In this document: in pieces, positions 9,387 through 21,937 of the stretch
Position numbering within the stretch: position 1 is the stretch's first letter
Layout of the letters: each line of letters opens with the position of its first letter
Source: Batkoa obscura
Lineage: Eukaryota > Entomophthoromycota > Entomophthoromycetes > Entomophthorales > Batkoaceae
Direction: 5' to 3'
Length of the DNA stretch: 64,000 nt
Assembly: GCA_030770535.1 (NCBI GenBank)
Contig: JASVEC010000007.1
Coordinates: forward strand, 310,001-374,000
The notes under the pieces: generated by a model
Told to the model about the DNA's origin: nothing
The model's input: the letters and a program-made list of their open reading frames with translations, nothing else
The model's database searches: none
Program-made: the position numbers and the translations under genes

Positions 9387-10258
9387 TTTAGAATGGGCTA
9401 AAAGGTGCGAACAGGTAAGAAAAGGTAAGGGAAGGAAGAAGAAACGTCAACCAGGCGATTAGAGGAAGATACTCAAGGGTTTGAGTACATGTTTTCAGTC
9501 TGAACAAGACTATTTTAGTACCTTTGAATTATGTTTTGTATAGATTAATCCAGGCATTGGGTAAAGAGGAACTAGTATTTTGTAGGACTATAATAAAATT
9601 AAATAATAGCTTTTTATATAGCAAGAAATAAACATTATTTAATATACTTATCGATTATATTTAATATTTTTTGGTTTTAAAGAACATCACTTAGAATTTT
9701 CCAAAGGTATATAAAAAGTAAATATCAAGTTCTATAAATACTTATCTGCTAAACAAATAGTAATTTTATATTTGACTTATGTACATTATGTACCTTCTAT
9801 TTATTTATAGTACTAGTAAAAAAGAGAAACATTTAGTAGAAATTACAAGTTTTATTAGCTGGAGCATTTGTGTCAATATTTTTATAAAATTCATAATAGA
9901 ATTAATAATATCTGACAATTATGAGTAAGTTTTATAATTGTTTTTTATGATTATAATTATAGTTATAATTGTTTTTTATTTTATTAAAACATAATTTCCT
10001 ATATAATTTGTTTTGACTCAAGGTTTTATAGTTGCATTTAGCTATATCTAATTATTTCAATGCCTAGACCAATGTAGATTCTCTGTAAAAACTCTGATGG
10101 ATACATTTCGATTAATATACAAAATATAAAAATCACAAAGTCTAAAAATCACCAATATTTACAAACCCAATTTTACTTTATTGAGAAAAGTTTATAAGTT
10201 GGCATATTGTTAAGTAGTTATAAGTTATAAGGGATATAAACTTAGTGAATTTAGTAAT
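9387..10258. other. Gene-free stretch
   Basis: A purine-rich patch around 9400-9480 is followed by AT-rich sequence. No gene or repeat is recognised. The last ~100 bp are the 3' flank of the N-acetyltransferase gene. Confidence 0.4.
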
Positions 10259-11275
10259 TTATAATTTATCACGGCCATAATCAAGAGGTAAATGTTCATT
10301 GAAATTTTCTGGTAGTTCAATAGAAAAGTAATCTTTATATGCCTTTCTTCTTTGACCCTCAGTTTCGAGTAACACTTTAAGCTCCGGTTTACCATTTTTA
10401 TAAATCCTCAGTCTATTATCCAAAAGAGATACTTGACCATTATCAATAAATTTTGATAAAACGATGTGACGAATAAAAAGAGAGTGTGGATGATGACACA
10501 TGTAGAAATTCATTACTTCAATATCATTAGGGTAACAGATTGTCATTGAAAAGTAATAAAGTGGTCCCCATGGGGTAAATTGAACTCCTTCTATATCGTT
10601 GATATTAAGTTGCATCCTAAACTCTAAAACATATGCTTTAGGATGAAATGTATGGTGTATATGACCCTCCTCTGGAACTTTAGTTTCAGTAATTCTAAGT
10701 TGTACTCCTGATTCGTTTAATACAATACCATCATATGAGATATCCATTGGCTTAGATGGTCCTTTTGGTCCAAACCCAGCATCTAATAAATAGAGTTTAC
10801 CTTCAAGTGAAACAATAACTACTATATGTTGAAATCCACCTACATCTACTTGTTTTGTTCTCAAATACAAAGGAATGTCTATGACCTTTGAAGTGCCTAA
10901 CATACATTCAAAACCTAAAAATTCTAATATATTAATCAATAAGTTATTCTGTTCAAAACAGTAGCCTTCTCTTCCTTTTATTATTAATTTTTCAAATACA
11001 TCCTCTATTTTGGTACTAATATTTGTATTGCCATGGACAGCAGGATTGGTGTTGTTACTTTCAGATACAGAACTATTGGAATCATTGTAATAACTAAAAC
11101 ATAACGCACCAAATGGTATTGCTTTAAGTTGTAAGCTTAAAATTTCACATAAAGTTTCGTAACTACATTTTGGAAACGGTTTTGATTTTTCATCATCGTC
11201 ATCATTATAATATCCAATTTTCTTGAAATATTCAATAGCACGACCCTGATCAATAAATGAAGTCTGTTTACTCAT
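10259..11275 (-). CDS. Arylamine N-acetyltransferase (NAT)
   Basis: Intronless gene, 338 residues. NAT enzymes transfer acetyl from acetyl-CoA to arylamines through a Cys-His-Asp triad. All three sites are visible: Cys106 in GREGYCFEQN (family RGGYCFE), His150 in GGFQHIVV, and Asp165 in YLLDAGFGPKG. The N-terminus carries the family's usual region around IPFGAL (family IPFENL). An Asn/Ser-rich insertion near residues 62-90 is lineage-specific. In fungi such enzymes detoxify aromatic amines, and an accessory location fits a xenobiotic role. It is likely cytosolic because no signal peptide is seen. The start ATG is followed directly by family-like sequence. Assignment to the family is firm; the substrate is unknown. 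Confidence 0.9.
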   Translation of the reverse strand: MSKQTSFIDQGRAIEYFKKIGYYNDDDDEKSKPFPKCSYETLCEILSLQLKAIPFGALCFSYYNDSNSSVSESNNTNPAVHGNTNISTKIEDVFEKLIIKGREGYCFEQNNLLINILEFLGFECMLGTSKVIDIPLYLRTKQVDVGGFQHIVVIVSLEGKLYLLDAGFGPKGPSKPMDISYDGIVLNESGVQLRITETKVPEEGHIHHTFHPKAYVLEFRMQLNINDIEGVQFTPWGPLYYFSMTICYPNDIEVMNFYMCHHPHSLFIRHIVLSKFIDNGQVSLLDNRLRIYKNGKPELKVLLETEGQRRKAYKDYFSIELPENFNEHLPLDYGRDKL

Positions 11276-11453
11276 AAGTATTAAAAATAGGTTTAATAAA
11301 AAAATTCCTTACTTTTATAAATAGCATGTGCATGACAAACATTTTAATTTAATCCCTGGAAATATTTGAAAATATTTCGATTGTAGCAATTTTATGAACA
11401 TCAAAATCACCCCAAAATATTTATAAAGGCCTTGGCTATTGGTTAAATGAATA

Positions 11454-11560
11454 TATAGGGGCAAGTGTTTTTTAGTTTCATCACTTTTTACATTTTCCAG
11501 ATTGCTATTTGAGTGGAAAAATTGCCAATAAAATTTTTAGAAAATATGGAGATGTATTTT
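11454..11560. mobile_element. MITE (TGGGGATGT family), diverged right end
   Basis: Left end TATAGGGGCAAGTG and centre GCTATTTGAGTGGAAAAATTG match the family. The right end runs into TATGGAGATGTATTTTT, apparently the left end of another, truncated copy. Confidence 0.6.
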
Positions 11561-12520
11561 TTTAAAGTAACCCAACTTTTTGGGCTTAAATTAATTCGTC
11601 ATTGATTGTAGCAGTAGATATCTTGTGTCTAAACTACGATAATTTTGAAAATTTAAACTGGTATAGTTCTATATCCCTAGGAAATAGACTTGCCCAAAAA
11701 CCAAATTAAAAACACTATAATTATGGTATCAAAATGCGTATTTAGTACAATTTAACTAAAACTGCAAAATTAAAGACAGTTATGCTTTTTTATAGACCAA
11801 AAATACTAGTTTTACTTCACATAATCTAAAGATACCATACCCCTTATATTTCAACCCACTAAACTACAATAATTCTATTATTTCTAACTCTTTATCTCAG
11901 AACTATTTAAAATGACAAAAGGGAAGAGCTTAATCAAGAATAAAAGTTAATTTAAAAAGTTTAAGACCTTTGTTCAATTTACAACGTTTATAGCTCAATA
12001 TCAATGCAGCTAACTATTATTACCAAATAGCTCTCTAAATAAATAACATTAAAAATAGGATTAAGAATTCAGAAATCTAGAAACAAATAAAATATAGAAT
12101 ATTAGAATATTATCATTGTTATCGAAATGTACATTAATGTGGTAATATTACATTTGAAGTTTATTTAGAACTGATGTTAATGCGATATATATTTTGCATA
12201 GGTGGTTGATATAACTATTCAATTGGCTACCAGCTTCACATTCATTAATTTGTAAGACAAATGAAAGTTGGATTAATTTTTTAATTTCATTTCATTGGTT
12301 TGCTTAAAATTATTTTAGTTACCATCCTAGTAATAAGAATAGCAAATCAATAGATAGGTTAAAAGAATACCCCCTAAAAACTTTCAACTATTTCTTTTCT
12401 AAGCTTAATTTAAGTTACCCTTTGCTTTTTAAGTTGTATGGGAGATTCTATAGACTCATTCATAGATTCATAGAGCTATTTATATATACAACCTAGTAAC
12501 ACCATTTTAATTAAATCTTA
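11561..12520. other. Gene-free stretch
   Basis: AT-rich with no recognised gene. The last part is the promoter of the Psp1-domain gene. Confidence 0.4.
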
Positions 12521-14286
12521 ATGACCACTTCAACAAAGTCGACTGAAAAAATTGATATTTCTGCTGATCAGGTAAGCATTGGTTTTATAAAGTTTTGAAA
12601 AATTAATTTCTTTAAGAGCACACCCAAAAATACAATAATCACCCCACCTGGAGATAACACTCCTACTTCTCCTACTTCTCCAACGTCTCCATTAAGTAAG
12701 TCTTCATTTACTAATGACTCATTAAATTCTCGACTTAAGTTACCTACTCAAATTCCAATTGGGAATAATCAAGAAAAAAAATTTCAAAGTCTTTCAAATA
12801 TATCAAATTCTTTCAATCCATTAAGTAACAATCCAAAGGTTACTCGTGCAGCAAGTATCTCGGTTGTACCCCAAAGTAATTTTGATTATTATAACGGGTT
12901 TTCTTCTTCACTTGGAACTTCGCCTAATACTAGACTCAATAGACCAGATCCACTTAGTTCTTCTTTAGGAGGATGGCCTAATAAAGATATATGGCCAAAT
13001 GATTATACTTCTCCAGTTGACCAGGCTCGTTCACCAAGTTTCAATAAAGCACCTGAGTCTCCTTTAGGAAGAAGTTACATCAATAATTTCCAAGATTCTA
13101 TGTTATCACCAAGACGTTCTTCTTATAACCCTTCTGATACACCAATCTCGGCCTACGGACGTACTCGTAACGTTGCTACAGCTGAATTTCCTGGTAGATC
13201 TCGTAATCCAATGAATGCCCTTAAAGATGAAAAATTTAACATGGATCGTTTGTCTTCATCAATGTCTCCTATGTTTGGTGCTCCTATTGATCGTTCTCCT
13301 TTATATAGGGATTATGTTGGATCTCCACAGCTTAGTGGATCATTAAATCAGGAGTATGAAAATGAACCACCTTTTGCTTTAAATCCCAATGAATATTATC
13401 GTGTTTCTTTAGCACGTAGAATGTCTTTAACCCCTAACTTTGGACCATATAATCCATACGATGATTTGAATGCTCAAATGGAAACTCTGTAAGATATTTT
13501 TTAGTTTTATATATGCTTATATTTATATTTCTAGTACTCTTGAAGAATATGCACATATTCTCAATCGTCGTCATTCAGTTGCTGCTTCAGCTTTCCCAAA
13601 TAGAAAGCAATCTCAAATGGAACAAGCAGAGGCACCAAGGCTTGATACTTTAAAAGAAGATCAGGACGATCAAATTGAGCAATTTGAACTTGATTTAGAA
13701 CCTATTGAAACCCCACGTACTACTAACAATGGCCCAAAAAAAGAAACTTATTATGTAGTAGAGTTCAAAGGTAATCGTAATGATTTATTTTACCCAGCGC
13801 CAGATTGTGCACCTGTGATTAAAATGGGAGAACATGTAATTGTTGAAGGTGATCGTGGTAAAGACTTGGGAATAATAATTCGAACTGACATAACAATTGA
13901 TGAATATAAAAATCAATTTAGCCAAATTACTGCTGGACCAGATGGGTCCCAAGCAATAAAAGAGATTGAACCAAAGAAAATATACCGTATTGCTCTTCCA
14001 CATGAAACTGCCAGCCTTGTTTCAAAATTACAAGATGAAGAAAAGGCACTTATGCTTGTAAGAGCTAAAGCAATTCAACATGAAATTTATATGCAAATTG
14101 TTGATGCTGAATATCAATGGTAATTTTTAATTCTTATTGTTAAACTAAATACTAATTTAATTTAGGGATCGTCGTAAATTGACCTTTTACTTTATAGCTG
14201 ATCGTAGAATTGATTTCCGTGATCTTGTCCGCGAGTTATTTAAAATTTATAAAACACGTATTTGGATGTGTGCTGTATCGCATTAA
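12521..14286 (+). CDS. PSP1 C-terminal domain protein
   Basis: Four exons (12521-12571, 12617-13488, 13535-14119, 14166-14286) encode 542 residues; all phases close. The first two-thirds is low-complexity, rich in Ser, Pro and Asn (for example repeated TSPTSP), and likely disordered. The C-terminal ~170 residues match the PSP1 C-terminal domain: [27 protein letters not shown], then [16 protein letters not shown] and [19 protein letters not shown]. Yeast Psp1 suppresses DNA polymerase mutants and is linked to P-body and mRNA regulation; the bacterial relatives are RicT/YaaT. The precise role here is unknown. The start is the first ATG in frame with exon 2, after a 17-codon first exon. Confidence 0.85.
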
Positions 14287-15118
14287 ATAACGTTGTTCTT
14301 TTTTATGAATTGATATATAGTTATTAACATGACCTTTTATTGACCTACTTTTAATATGCTAAACGCTTTCATATCTGAATTCAATTTATCATTTTGAGAA
14401 TTAATTTCATAATAGTAATTACCTCTTGTCCCTCTTTTACACATTCTTCTATAATTTATTTGGTTTCATCTCTTTTTAAGATAATTCCAATATAGATTCT
14501 AAACTATAATATTAATGTACTTAAATTTGAATTTTAAGAAAATAGATTGTTTTGATTTAATTTTTAATTTTATGTGGACTGTGATTTAATTTTTAACTAT
14601 TATAAGTTATCTCTTTTATAATTAGTTATATTAAAAAGACTTGTATTGATATTTGGTAGTATTGTTTTAATCACTTTTATTTTGAAGTTTTATTAGAACT
14701 TAAGCTATTTTATTTGTACTTAGCTAGTTTTTGGATTATTTTAAAGTTTTATAAAAAACATTGAAATAAAACTAAATAAACTATCTCCAGATTTAAAGAA
14801 ATCAAATATGGAGTTTACTGAAAAAGTATTTAAACTCCTTGAGCCTTAGCAATGATTAGAGTTCTTGAAACTAAGAGTATAATAATAAAATTTCAGAATG
14901 TCATTATTCAATGAAGCTGAAAGTTAACAAATTCTATAAATATTTATTATAGTCATGTGAACTCTACTTTATAACATACTATTATTATATTATACAATGA
15001 ATATAATCAGTGGGTTAAATTTTATTTTCAATGCCAAGTTAGATTTGTCCGCTAAACTCAAAACTAAACTTACCAATAAAAAACTTTGTCTTTATTTTTT
15101 AAGCTTTTATTTAAAAAA
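14287..15118. other. Intergenic region
   Basis: 3' flank of the Psp1-domain gene and promoter of the Cdc50-like gene. No further gene or repeat is seen. Confidence 0.45.
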
Positions 15119-16472
15119 ATGTCAGAGCCAGAAAGAAAATCCAGAAAGCCACCAAATACAGCATTTAAACAACAACGATTAAGATCATGGCAACCAATCC
15201 TTACTCCAAAAGCTGTATTGCCAACTTTATTTGTTCTTGGTGCTATCTTTGCCCCACTTGGTGGATTATTTCTTTCTTTAAGTGAACAAGTAATTTAAAG
15301 CAAAAAATGACATTATTCTTTTTAAATGTTTTTTTAGGTTTCTGAAATATATATAGATTACACTGACTGTGCAGCAGCAGGTGAATCGCCAATACCTATA
15401 CCTACTGAATATTATAAATTTTCAATACCTTCAAGTGAAGAAAAGCAAATCCCAATACCAACTTATAAAAGTAATGTAGTTTCTTTACCAAATAATCCAA
15501 ATAACATTACTGCCCCAAAGTGTACCATCAGCTTTAACGTACATACCAATATCAACCCTCCTGTATATCTTTATTATGAGTTGAGTAACTTTTATCAAAA
15601 TCATCGATTTTATGTCAAGTCATTATCTTATCAACAACTTAAAGGTGATTTTAAGTTGAATGATAGTCCTCAGACAGATGATGCTCTTGAAGCTAGTTGT
15701 AAGCCCCTTGCTTATCCAAATAAAGATGATAGGAGTGTAATGTATTACCCTTGCGGATTAATTGCAAACTCAGTATTTAATGGTAAAAAATTTAATTTTT
15801 TGGAAATAAATTATATAATTTCAAACTAGATACATTTACCAACATCACTGGTAAAGGAACAGATAATAAGAGCTACGGCTTTACTGAAAAAGGAATTAGT
15901 TTGGAAGCAGATAAAAATTTATTTTTTAAAAAAAGAGATTATTCATACGATAGCATAGTACCACCCCCTTTTTGGGCAGACAGCTATCCTAATGGAAAAT
16001 ATACTAAAGAATATCCGCCGCCCAACCTTGAAGAAGATGAACATCTACAAGTTTGGTTCAGGACCGCCGGCTTACCCCGTTTTCGTAAATTGTATGGCAA
16101 AAACAATGATGATGTATTACAAGCTGGTACTTATGAAATTGAGATTTATATGAGTAAGTCTTTTTAAGATTTTATTAATTTTAATCTAATTTTTAATAGA
16201 GTATAATATTACCGATTATGGAGGTAGAAAAGCAATTGTTATGTCAACTGTTGGCAGATTTGGTGGTAGAAATCCATCATTAGGTATCGCTTATATAACT
16301 ATGGGAGCTATATGTGTAATTGCAGGTATTATATTTACAGCACGTCATATTTATAAACCAAGGTATTAATTTAAATTTAAATTTTTTCTATCTTTTAACC
16401 TTTTTTATTAGAAAACTTGGAGATCATACTTATCTCTCTTGGACTCAAACACAGTCCAGTAGAGCTCGCTAA
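15119..16472 (+). CDS. Cdc50/Lem3 family, flippase beta subunit
   Basis: Five exons (15119-15289, 15338-15782, 15830-16153, 16200-16362, 16412-16472) give 387 residues, typical for the family. The cytosolic N-terminus [21 protein letters not shown] and helix 1 near residues 32-55 precede a large lumenal domain with Cys residues and N-glycosylation sequons. Near the end come [16 protein letters not shown], a second helix and the family signature [16 protein letters not shown]. Cdc50-type proteins are obligatory partners of P4-ATPases that flip phosphatidylserine or phosphatidylethanolamine at Golgi, endosome or plasma membrane. The start is the ATG of [10 protein letters not shown]; a TTG upstream is not needed. 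Confidence 0.93.
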
Positions 16473-16867
16473 TATTTTTCTATATGGATAGCTTAAGTAG
16501 TCATTGGAAATTGTTAGTAGTTTACAAATTTTATCTAAATTTCATCTTTAAAACTTAATCTAATTATGTAAATCAAACTAGAACTTAATTAACTTTAACT
16601 TAGATTAAATGATATTATAATTTTATTTTATTTTGTTTATTATTGTTTATATACTATTTGTACTGTTTACCCAAATTTGTAATATTTGTTTTTATAATAT
16701 TTCTTATCTCAAGACTAATTTAGTCTTTGACTTTAACATCAGAATAAACTATCGACTTTATTGAGAATAGACAATGCTTAAAACTAAACGACTGATAACA
16801 AAAAGAGCATTTTAAATAAAGAGAGACTAATGTTTTATTATATGGCAATATAGTAAGAGAATAAAAT
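16473..16867. other. Intergenic region between convergent genes
   Basis: Shared 3' flank of the Cdc50-like gene and the universal stress protein. AT-rich, with no gene seen. Confidence 0.5.
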
Positions 16868-17411
16868 TTAATGACCTTTATGTACTAAAACTGGGCATTC
16901 ACAGTTATTGATACAGTACTCTGAAACGGAACCTAAAATAACACGTTTGAATGGGTGAAGACCACGGGAACCGATAATCAAGAGATCAGCTTTAAGAGTT
17001 TTAGTAGCTTCAACAATAGCATCTTTAGCATCTTCAGCTTTTATAACGTATGGGTTAGAAGTAATACCCATTTCACTTAATTCACTACTAAGTTTAGCTA
17101 CAGTTTCTTCAGCTTTTTCACTGACTTCTTTTTGGAAATTTTTACGTTGTTCAAAACCCATTTTACCACTTAACATAGTTTGAACATAATTGGCTTCAAA
17201 GAAACTTTCTCCATTTTCAGTTACAGTTATAATGGTAACATGATCTTGGTTAGGACGGAAGATTTGTTGTTTAGCCCTATTATGAATAGATGAGTTAAAG
17301 TTAAATTAACGCAACATTATAAACTTACCAGTTAAAGACATTCTTACAAATTTCGGAGTTATCATAAGCGATAAGGACTTTACGACGAGTAGCGAGATGA
17401 TCTGACATTTT
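16868..17411 (-). CDS. Universal stress protein (UspA domain)
   Basis: Two exons (17329-17411 and 16868-17276) encode 163 residues forming one Usp domain. The first strand is KVLIAYDNSEICKNVFNW. The ATP-binding signature G-2x-G-9x-G-S/T is complete as GSRG, then nine residues, then GS. The C-terminal strand is CPVLVHK. Such proteins act in stress survival in the cytosol and some bind ATP. The specific role in fungi is poorly known. Confidence 0.9.
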
Positions 17412-18603
17412 TATTTATAATTAAGAAATTAGTTGTACTTTAAATTTTTTATTTTTATTTTATAGTCTTTATTGGAGAAATTAGGTCAGCCAATAAGTTT
17501 TATTTATAAATGTAGTTACAAGCCGAATTGGATAGAACTTTCTGAATATTCGAAAATCTTAGTCAGGAGTACTCTGTTTTACTACTTTATAAGTGGCTTT
17601 ATTCCCCAGCATCTTAAGGCTATCACTGATTGGCTAAGTTATAAAATTTGGGTCAAAAATATTATTATTTGTCCTTTTATATCTCCATTTAATGATATCT
17701 TTATTATATTTTTACTACTTATAATAAAATATTGATTTAAAATCGGCTATTTGTTATCAATATAGGAAATTTAAGATAGTTTCTTTAAAATAGTTATATT
17801 TATCAATTGAGGATATATATGCTACGTAACGTAACTTGAATTTTTTATGCTGAATTATAAAATAATTTGGAATCTAATTAGCATTCTAATTTTTTATCTA
17901 TCATTCGATTGTTCTTTTCGGTTAATCCATTATTTAAAAATGATAAATGTAATCTTTATTTTTAAGTGATTAAATGTAGATTAAAAATAAAACTTTTGAC
18001 TTACGGTATTATTATTTTGACTAACAAAATATGACATTATATTGCTTCATATAAGAATATGATTTTATATTTGAAATATCATATTTCTAGAAAATACTGA
18101 ATTTATTGAACACAAATAATCGAAATTAATTAAGTTACTGTTTAAAATTAATTTAGGAAACTATCTAAAAATTAATTGATTCACCTCTAATAAACTTGAA
18201 TTTGTTTTTCTATTTCAACGGTAGTCACTAATATATAATAAATTGTACTATAACAATCTAAAAATAAAAATATTCTTATTAAACTGATATAGTAAGTAAG
18301 TAAATAATGTTATTTTCTTGAAACTTTGAGGTAGAGAGGCCTATATTTTATTTCTAAAACTTATTTAAAGATAGGATAATCAACAGGGACATATAGACAG
18401 GATAGAGATTAAAGTTGTATTAGGTTAATGGTAATAGCACAAACAAGTCTGCCAGTATGATAATGATATATTTTAAAAACAAGAAATTGCAAATTAAATA
18501 TTGCTTAAAAAGTAATCATATATTGATAAAATAATAAATTAATAGATATTAGGTAATACTTTAATAAATTTCATAAAGTTTATTATAAAAGGGGGAAGGT
18601 AGT
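17412..18603. other. Gene-free stretch
   Basis: Promoter side of the universal stress protein gene, then AT-rich sequence. A frame open at 17472-17735 has no recognisable domain or splice context and is treated as chance. Confidence 0.4.
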
Positions 18604-19157
18604 CTAATGGTTAACACCTTCAACCTAAAGAAAAAATAAATATACAATACAGTTGAAACAAAAAATGAACTTACCATAAGTTTAACAAATTCTTCATAGC
18701 TAATTTGACCGTCACCAGAGACATCAGCATATTTAATAATTTCTTCAATATCGGATTGAGAGATATTCTCATTAATAGAAGCTAAAACTCTAGCAATATC
18801 ATCTTTTGAAATAGAACCTTTATTATCTTTATCAAAAGAAGCAAAAGCTACTTTATAATCAACTTCCAAATCATTTAATGATTTATTAGTACGTTTGGAC
18901 ATAACATTTAAAAATTCTTTAAAATCAATAGATCCATTAAGGGTGACATTGTTGACATCAAAACTTAATGTGGAAATAATCTTGCTCACATCACTACCAT
19001 TGATTTTACCATCATTATCAGAATCAAAGACTTTAAAAGCTTCTTTAAGTTCTTGAATTTGGGTTTCAGAAAAGTGTTCACTCTATTGATTAGATAAAGT
19101 TAATGATTTGTCATTTATAAAAAGTATCATATAATGAATTTTAAAAATATTTACCAT
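18604..19157 (-). CDS. Calmodulin-like EF-hand protein
   Basis: Three exons: 19155-19157 (just the ATG), 18675-19082 and 18604-18624, together 143 residues. The sequence starts MSEHFSETQIQELKEAFKVF. EF loops 1 (DSDNDGKINGSD), 3 (DKDNKGSISKDD) and 4 (DVSGDGQISYEE) have good calcium ligands. Loop 2 (NNVTLNGSIDFKE) is degenerate, and the helix before it is several residues shorter than in calmodulin. An ATG-only first exon is a classic fungal calmodulin gene arrangement. It is probably a calmodulin paralogue or myosin-light-chain-like protein rather than the cell's main calmodulin. The last exon adds VEGVNH. Confidence 0.8.
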
Positions 19158-20127
19158 GTTTAATTGAATTTTTTATATTAAAAAAATGGGAAAGTAATAC
19201 TTTTACAGTTCAATTTATACTTTTCTTTTTTAATGATTTAAAGAATTAATTATAATTTTTAGTCTATAAAGCCACTCTAATTGGTCCCACTAGATGTAAA
19301 AAAGTAGCTGTTAATTTAATTAGCAAATGAAACCTTGGAAACAACACCTTTACCACATTTTGATTGCTTTTTAGAAGGAACTGTAAACCCATAACAAATG
19401 CTTCTAGAGGATAATTAAGCCAATAACTGGAATTTATATCTAGACTTTTCTCCAATAAAATATTATTTCATACTCTTGGATGCATTCGCTTAATAATTTT
19501 AGCTTTCTCCGATCAATTTTATTCTATTTACCGTAATTCGAAGACTATTATTTATGGCCAAAACTCAATAGAAATTATTACATCTTCTAATTAGAATTTT
19601 AAAAGCTACGAAATATGACCAGGGTTTTCTTATTAACGTACATTAATTGATTTTAACTTATATTTGTATATTGTAATGTTAATATTATATTGTTGTATTA
19701 ATAAAGTTCTATGATGCTTTATAGTTTTAGTTATCTAAATATTTAATTTTTGCCTTTATTTTTTTATTTTTGTTTATTAGTTGTAACTTTATAGATCAGT
19801 ACTTATTTATATTTCATTATTTAAATTAATATTCTAGACACTAAACGTTAGTCACAATAATAACAATAAAAGTACCAAAATATACAAATATGTATATTGA
19901 ACTGTGATAAACACCTTTGTTAAATTCATTATTTTACTATTCGAAACTAAAATTTATCAATAATAATAATTCAGTAATAAATTATGGGATAGTTTCAAAA
20001 ATCCAATGAGCTGTGATTTTGAATTTTTAATAAAAATTCAAATTTTATTTTTTCAGATATAGTTGATATAATACAGCTGGGATAGAACACATCAACCTTT
20101 AACTAAAATAGAAAAAATAAAAACGCA
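19158..20127. other. Gene-free stretch
   Basis: AT-rich region between divergent genes. A short frame on the minus strand at 19264-19455 has no support as a gene. Confidence 0.4.
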
Positions 20128-21194
20128 ATGATGATGAGAAAATATTTAATAAACAATTTGATAAATATCAACAAAAAGAATACTCTAAAATTTACTGTAA
20201 GTTTCAATCTAGTTAAAGAAGTTAATATATTAATAACAGTTCGAAAATTTATAGTCCATTCGAGCCACTCATAATTTACCCAATTTACCCTTTGACCCTG
20301 ATTTAGGTTTAGAACCAGCATTAAGTAGTAAATCGTTACGATTAATTTATAATGACTTTCAAAAACATTGGACTGAATCATTGAATAGAATGATTATAGG
20401 TAAATTTTCATCGATATAGTTAAGGAATATCATGTATTAACTAGACCTAATTACTTATCAGGCTCAAATTATGAAAATGATAATTTAGAAAAAATAATAA
20501 TGAAAACTTCTCAAGTATTGGAAGAAAGAGTAGTTTACAATACTGCTGCTCAAGTCTGGAATTCTACTTTTGCACTTAAAAGTTTGGTAATTATAATATT
20601 TACGCTGTGTTCTAAACATAGTTGTTAATCAAGTTATTTTATTAAAATAGAGTAAAGAAAAAGTGGAAATGAATAGTATTATTAATCAATTGATTTTGGA
20701 CTCCTTCGGTTCTTTTGATAAGATGGTTGAATTAGTAAGTATATTTTGATGTTTGTGTTTTAATAAGAATAATAATGTTCATCTCATAGTTTCAAACTCA
20801 AGGAAATTCTTTATTTGGTGGTGGTTTCTTATGGTTAGTTTATGAAAATAATCGTGCTCAAATTATAGCTACAAGTAACTCAGGTAAGTTTGTTTTTATA
20901 TTAGTATAAAACAATTACAAGGTTAACTAATAACAATTTATAGAATCCCCATTATATAAATTTCAACCCAATATCAATTTAGACAATACCAACAATAGTC
21001 CAACAATAATGAATTTAGAACCACAAATGAAATGTTTATTAGGTATTAATTTATGGGGATATGCTTACCTTTTAGATCATGGCTTAGACAAAACTCAATA
21101 TATCAAAAATATCTTACAAATTCAAGATTGGAATTTAATCTTTAAAAGGTTTCAAGAACCTAAAAGTAAATATTCTTTTAAAGTAGAATTTTAA
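20128..21194 (+). CDS. SOD-fold mitochondrial ribosomal protein (mS42/mS43-like)
   Basis: Six exons (20128-20196, 20255-20399, 20462-20586, 20651-20734, 20790-20883, 20944-21194) give 255 residues with all phases closing. A basic presequence (MMMRKYLINNLININKK) points to mitochondria. The remainder follows the Fe/Mn superoxide dismutase fold: LPFDPDLGLEP, AAQVWNSTFA, FGSFDKMVE, LFGGGFLWLVYENN, NLWGYAYLLDHG. The metal-ligand positions are not kept: the helix that normally reads HHxKHH reads NDFQKHW, and the DxWEHAY motif reads NLWGYAY. Loss of ligands with retained fold is characteristic of the mitoribosomal small-subunit proteins mS42 (Mrp1) and mS43 (Rsm26). Which of the two this is cannot be settled by eye. 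Confidence 0.75.
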
Positions 21195-21266
21195 AATAAA
21201 ATATACAAAATATAATAAATTAAAATAGACTAAATGGTTCATTATATTATATATGATAATATAGTT

Positions 21267-21841
21267 TTATTTATAAATTACTTTGGGTACATTATTTTTT
21301 AATGAAGTTAATTTACTTGCATTCGATTTCATATTTGATTGTAATTCTTTTAAAAATTTATTCATTTCTCTTTTTTCTTTTAATATAAATCAATTAATAC
21401 ATAGAATATTGATATTGTAAATAGTAATTACCTTGATTTAATAATAATTGAGCTTTATCATTTTTAAATTTCAAAAATATGGGACCAAAGTTTAAATATT
21501 GTTTATTTATATCTATAGAATAGTTGAATATCAAATAATCAAGATAAAATAAAGTTATTGTTATAACATTGAATTACCTATGTTTTCTTCTAAATAATCA
21601 ATAGCTTCTTCATTCTTTTGAATTCGAGATTCTAAATCTTTAATCTATTTTAAAATGGAATTAAATATTAAAGTCGATTATTTTTATTATAAAATTTAAA
21701 ACTTACTGCTTGTTCATCTGTTTCTATAATTTCTTTAAGTTGCTCAATTTTACTTAGGGCTATAAAATAATAATTAAAAATATAACTTAACTAATTAATT
21801 AGATCCTAGATTTATTTACATTCAATATAACCTTCACTCAT
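21267..21841 (-). CDS. Prefoldin-like coiled-coil protein
   Basis: Five short exons separated by four introns encode about 110 residues, starting MSEGYIE and ending NNVPKVIYK. The protein has an N-terminal coiled coil (LSKIEQLKEIIETDEQAIKD), a central strand pair QYLNFGPIFLKF, and a C-terminal coiled coil (KREMNKFLKELQSN). This layout is that of beta-class prefoldins and resembles the PDRG1 subunit of the R2TP/prefoldin-like complex. Assignment to PDRG1 is tentative. Junctions: exon 1 ends in GAA-T and the last exon starts with AAAAAGAGA. Confidence 0.55.
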
Positions 21842-21937
21842 TATGATATTTGTAATATCAATAAAATCAGAAAAGCAAAATTAAAACACTGTTAATTTGA
21901 TTTTTTTTAAAGTCCATTTTTTGTATAAATAATTTCA

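Noticed and set aside
17472-17735. 87-residue open frame on the plus strand
   Set aside because: No domain, no conservation visible, no splice context. It lies in the promoter side of the universal stress protein gene.
19264-19455. 63-residue open frame on the minus strand
   Set aside because: Isolated AT-rich frame without motif or supporting context.
20400-20419. 20-bp GT-AG intron in the SOD-fold gene
   Set aside because: A 62-bp intron ending at 20461 closes the same frame and has a normal length.
20128-21194. Superoxide dismutase enzyme
   Set aside because: The metal ligands are not present; a SOD-fold mitoribosomal protein is a better fit.
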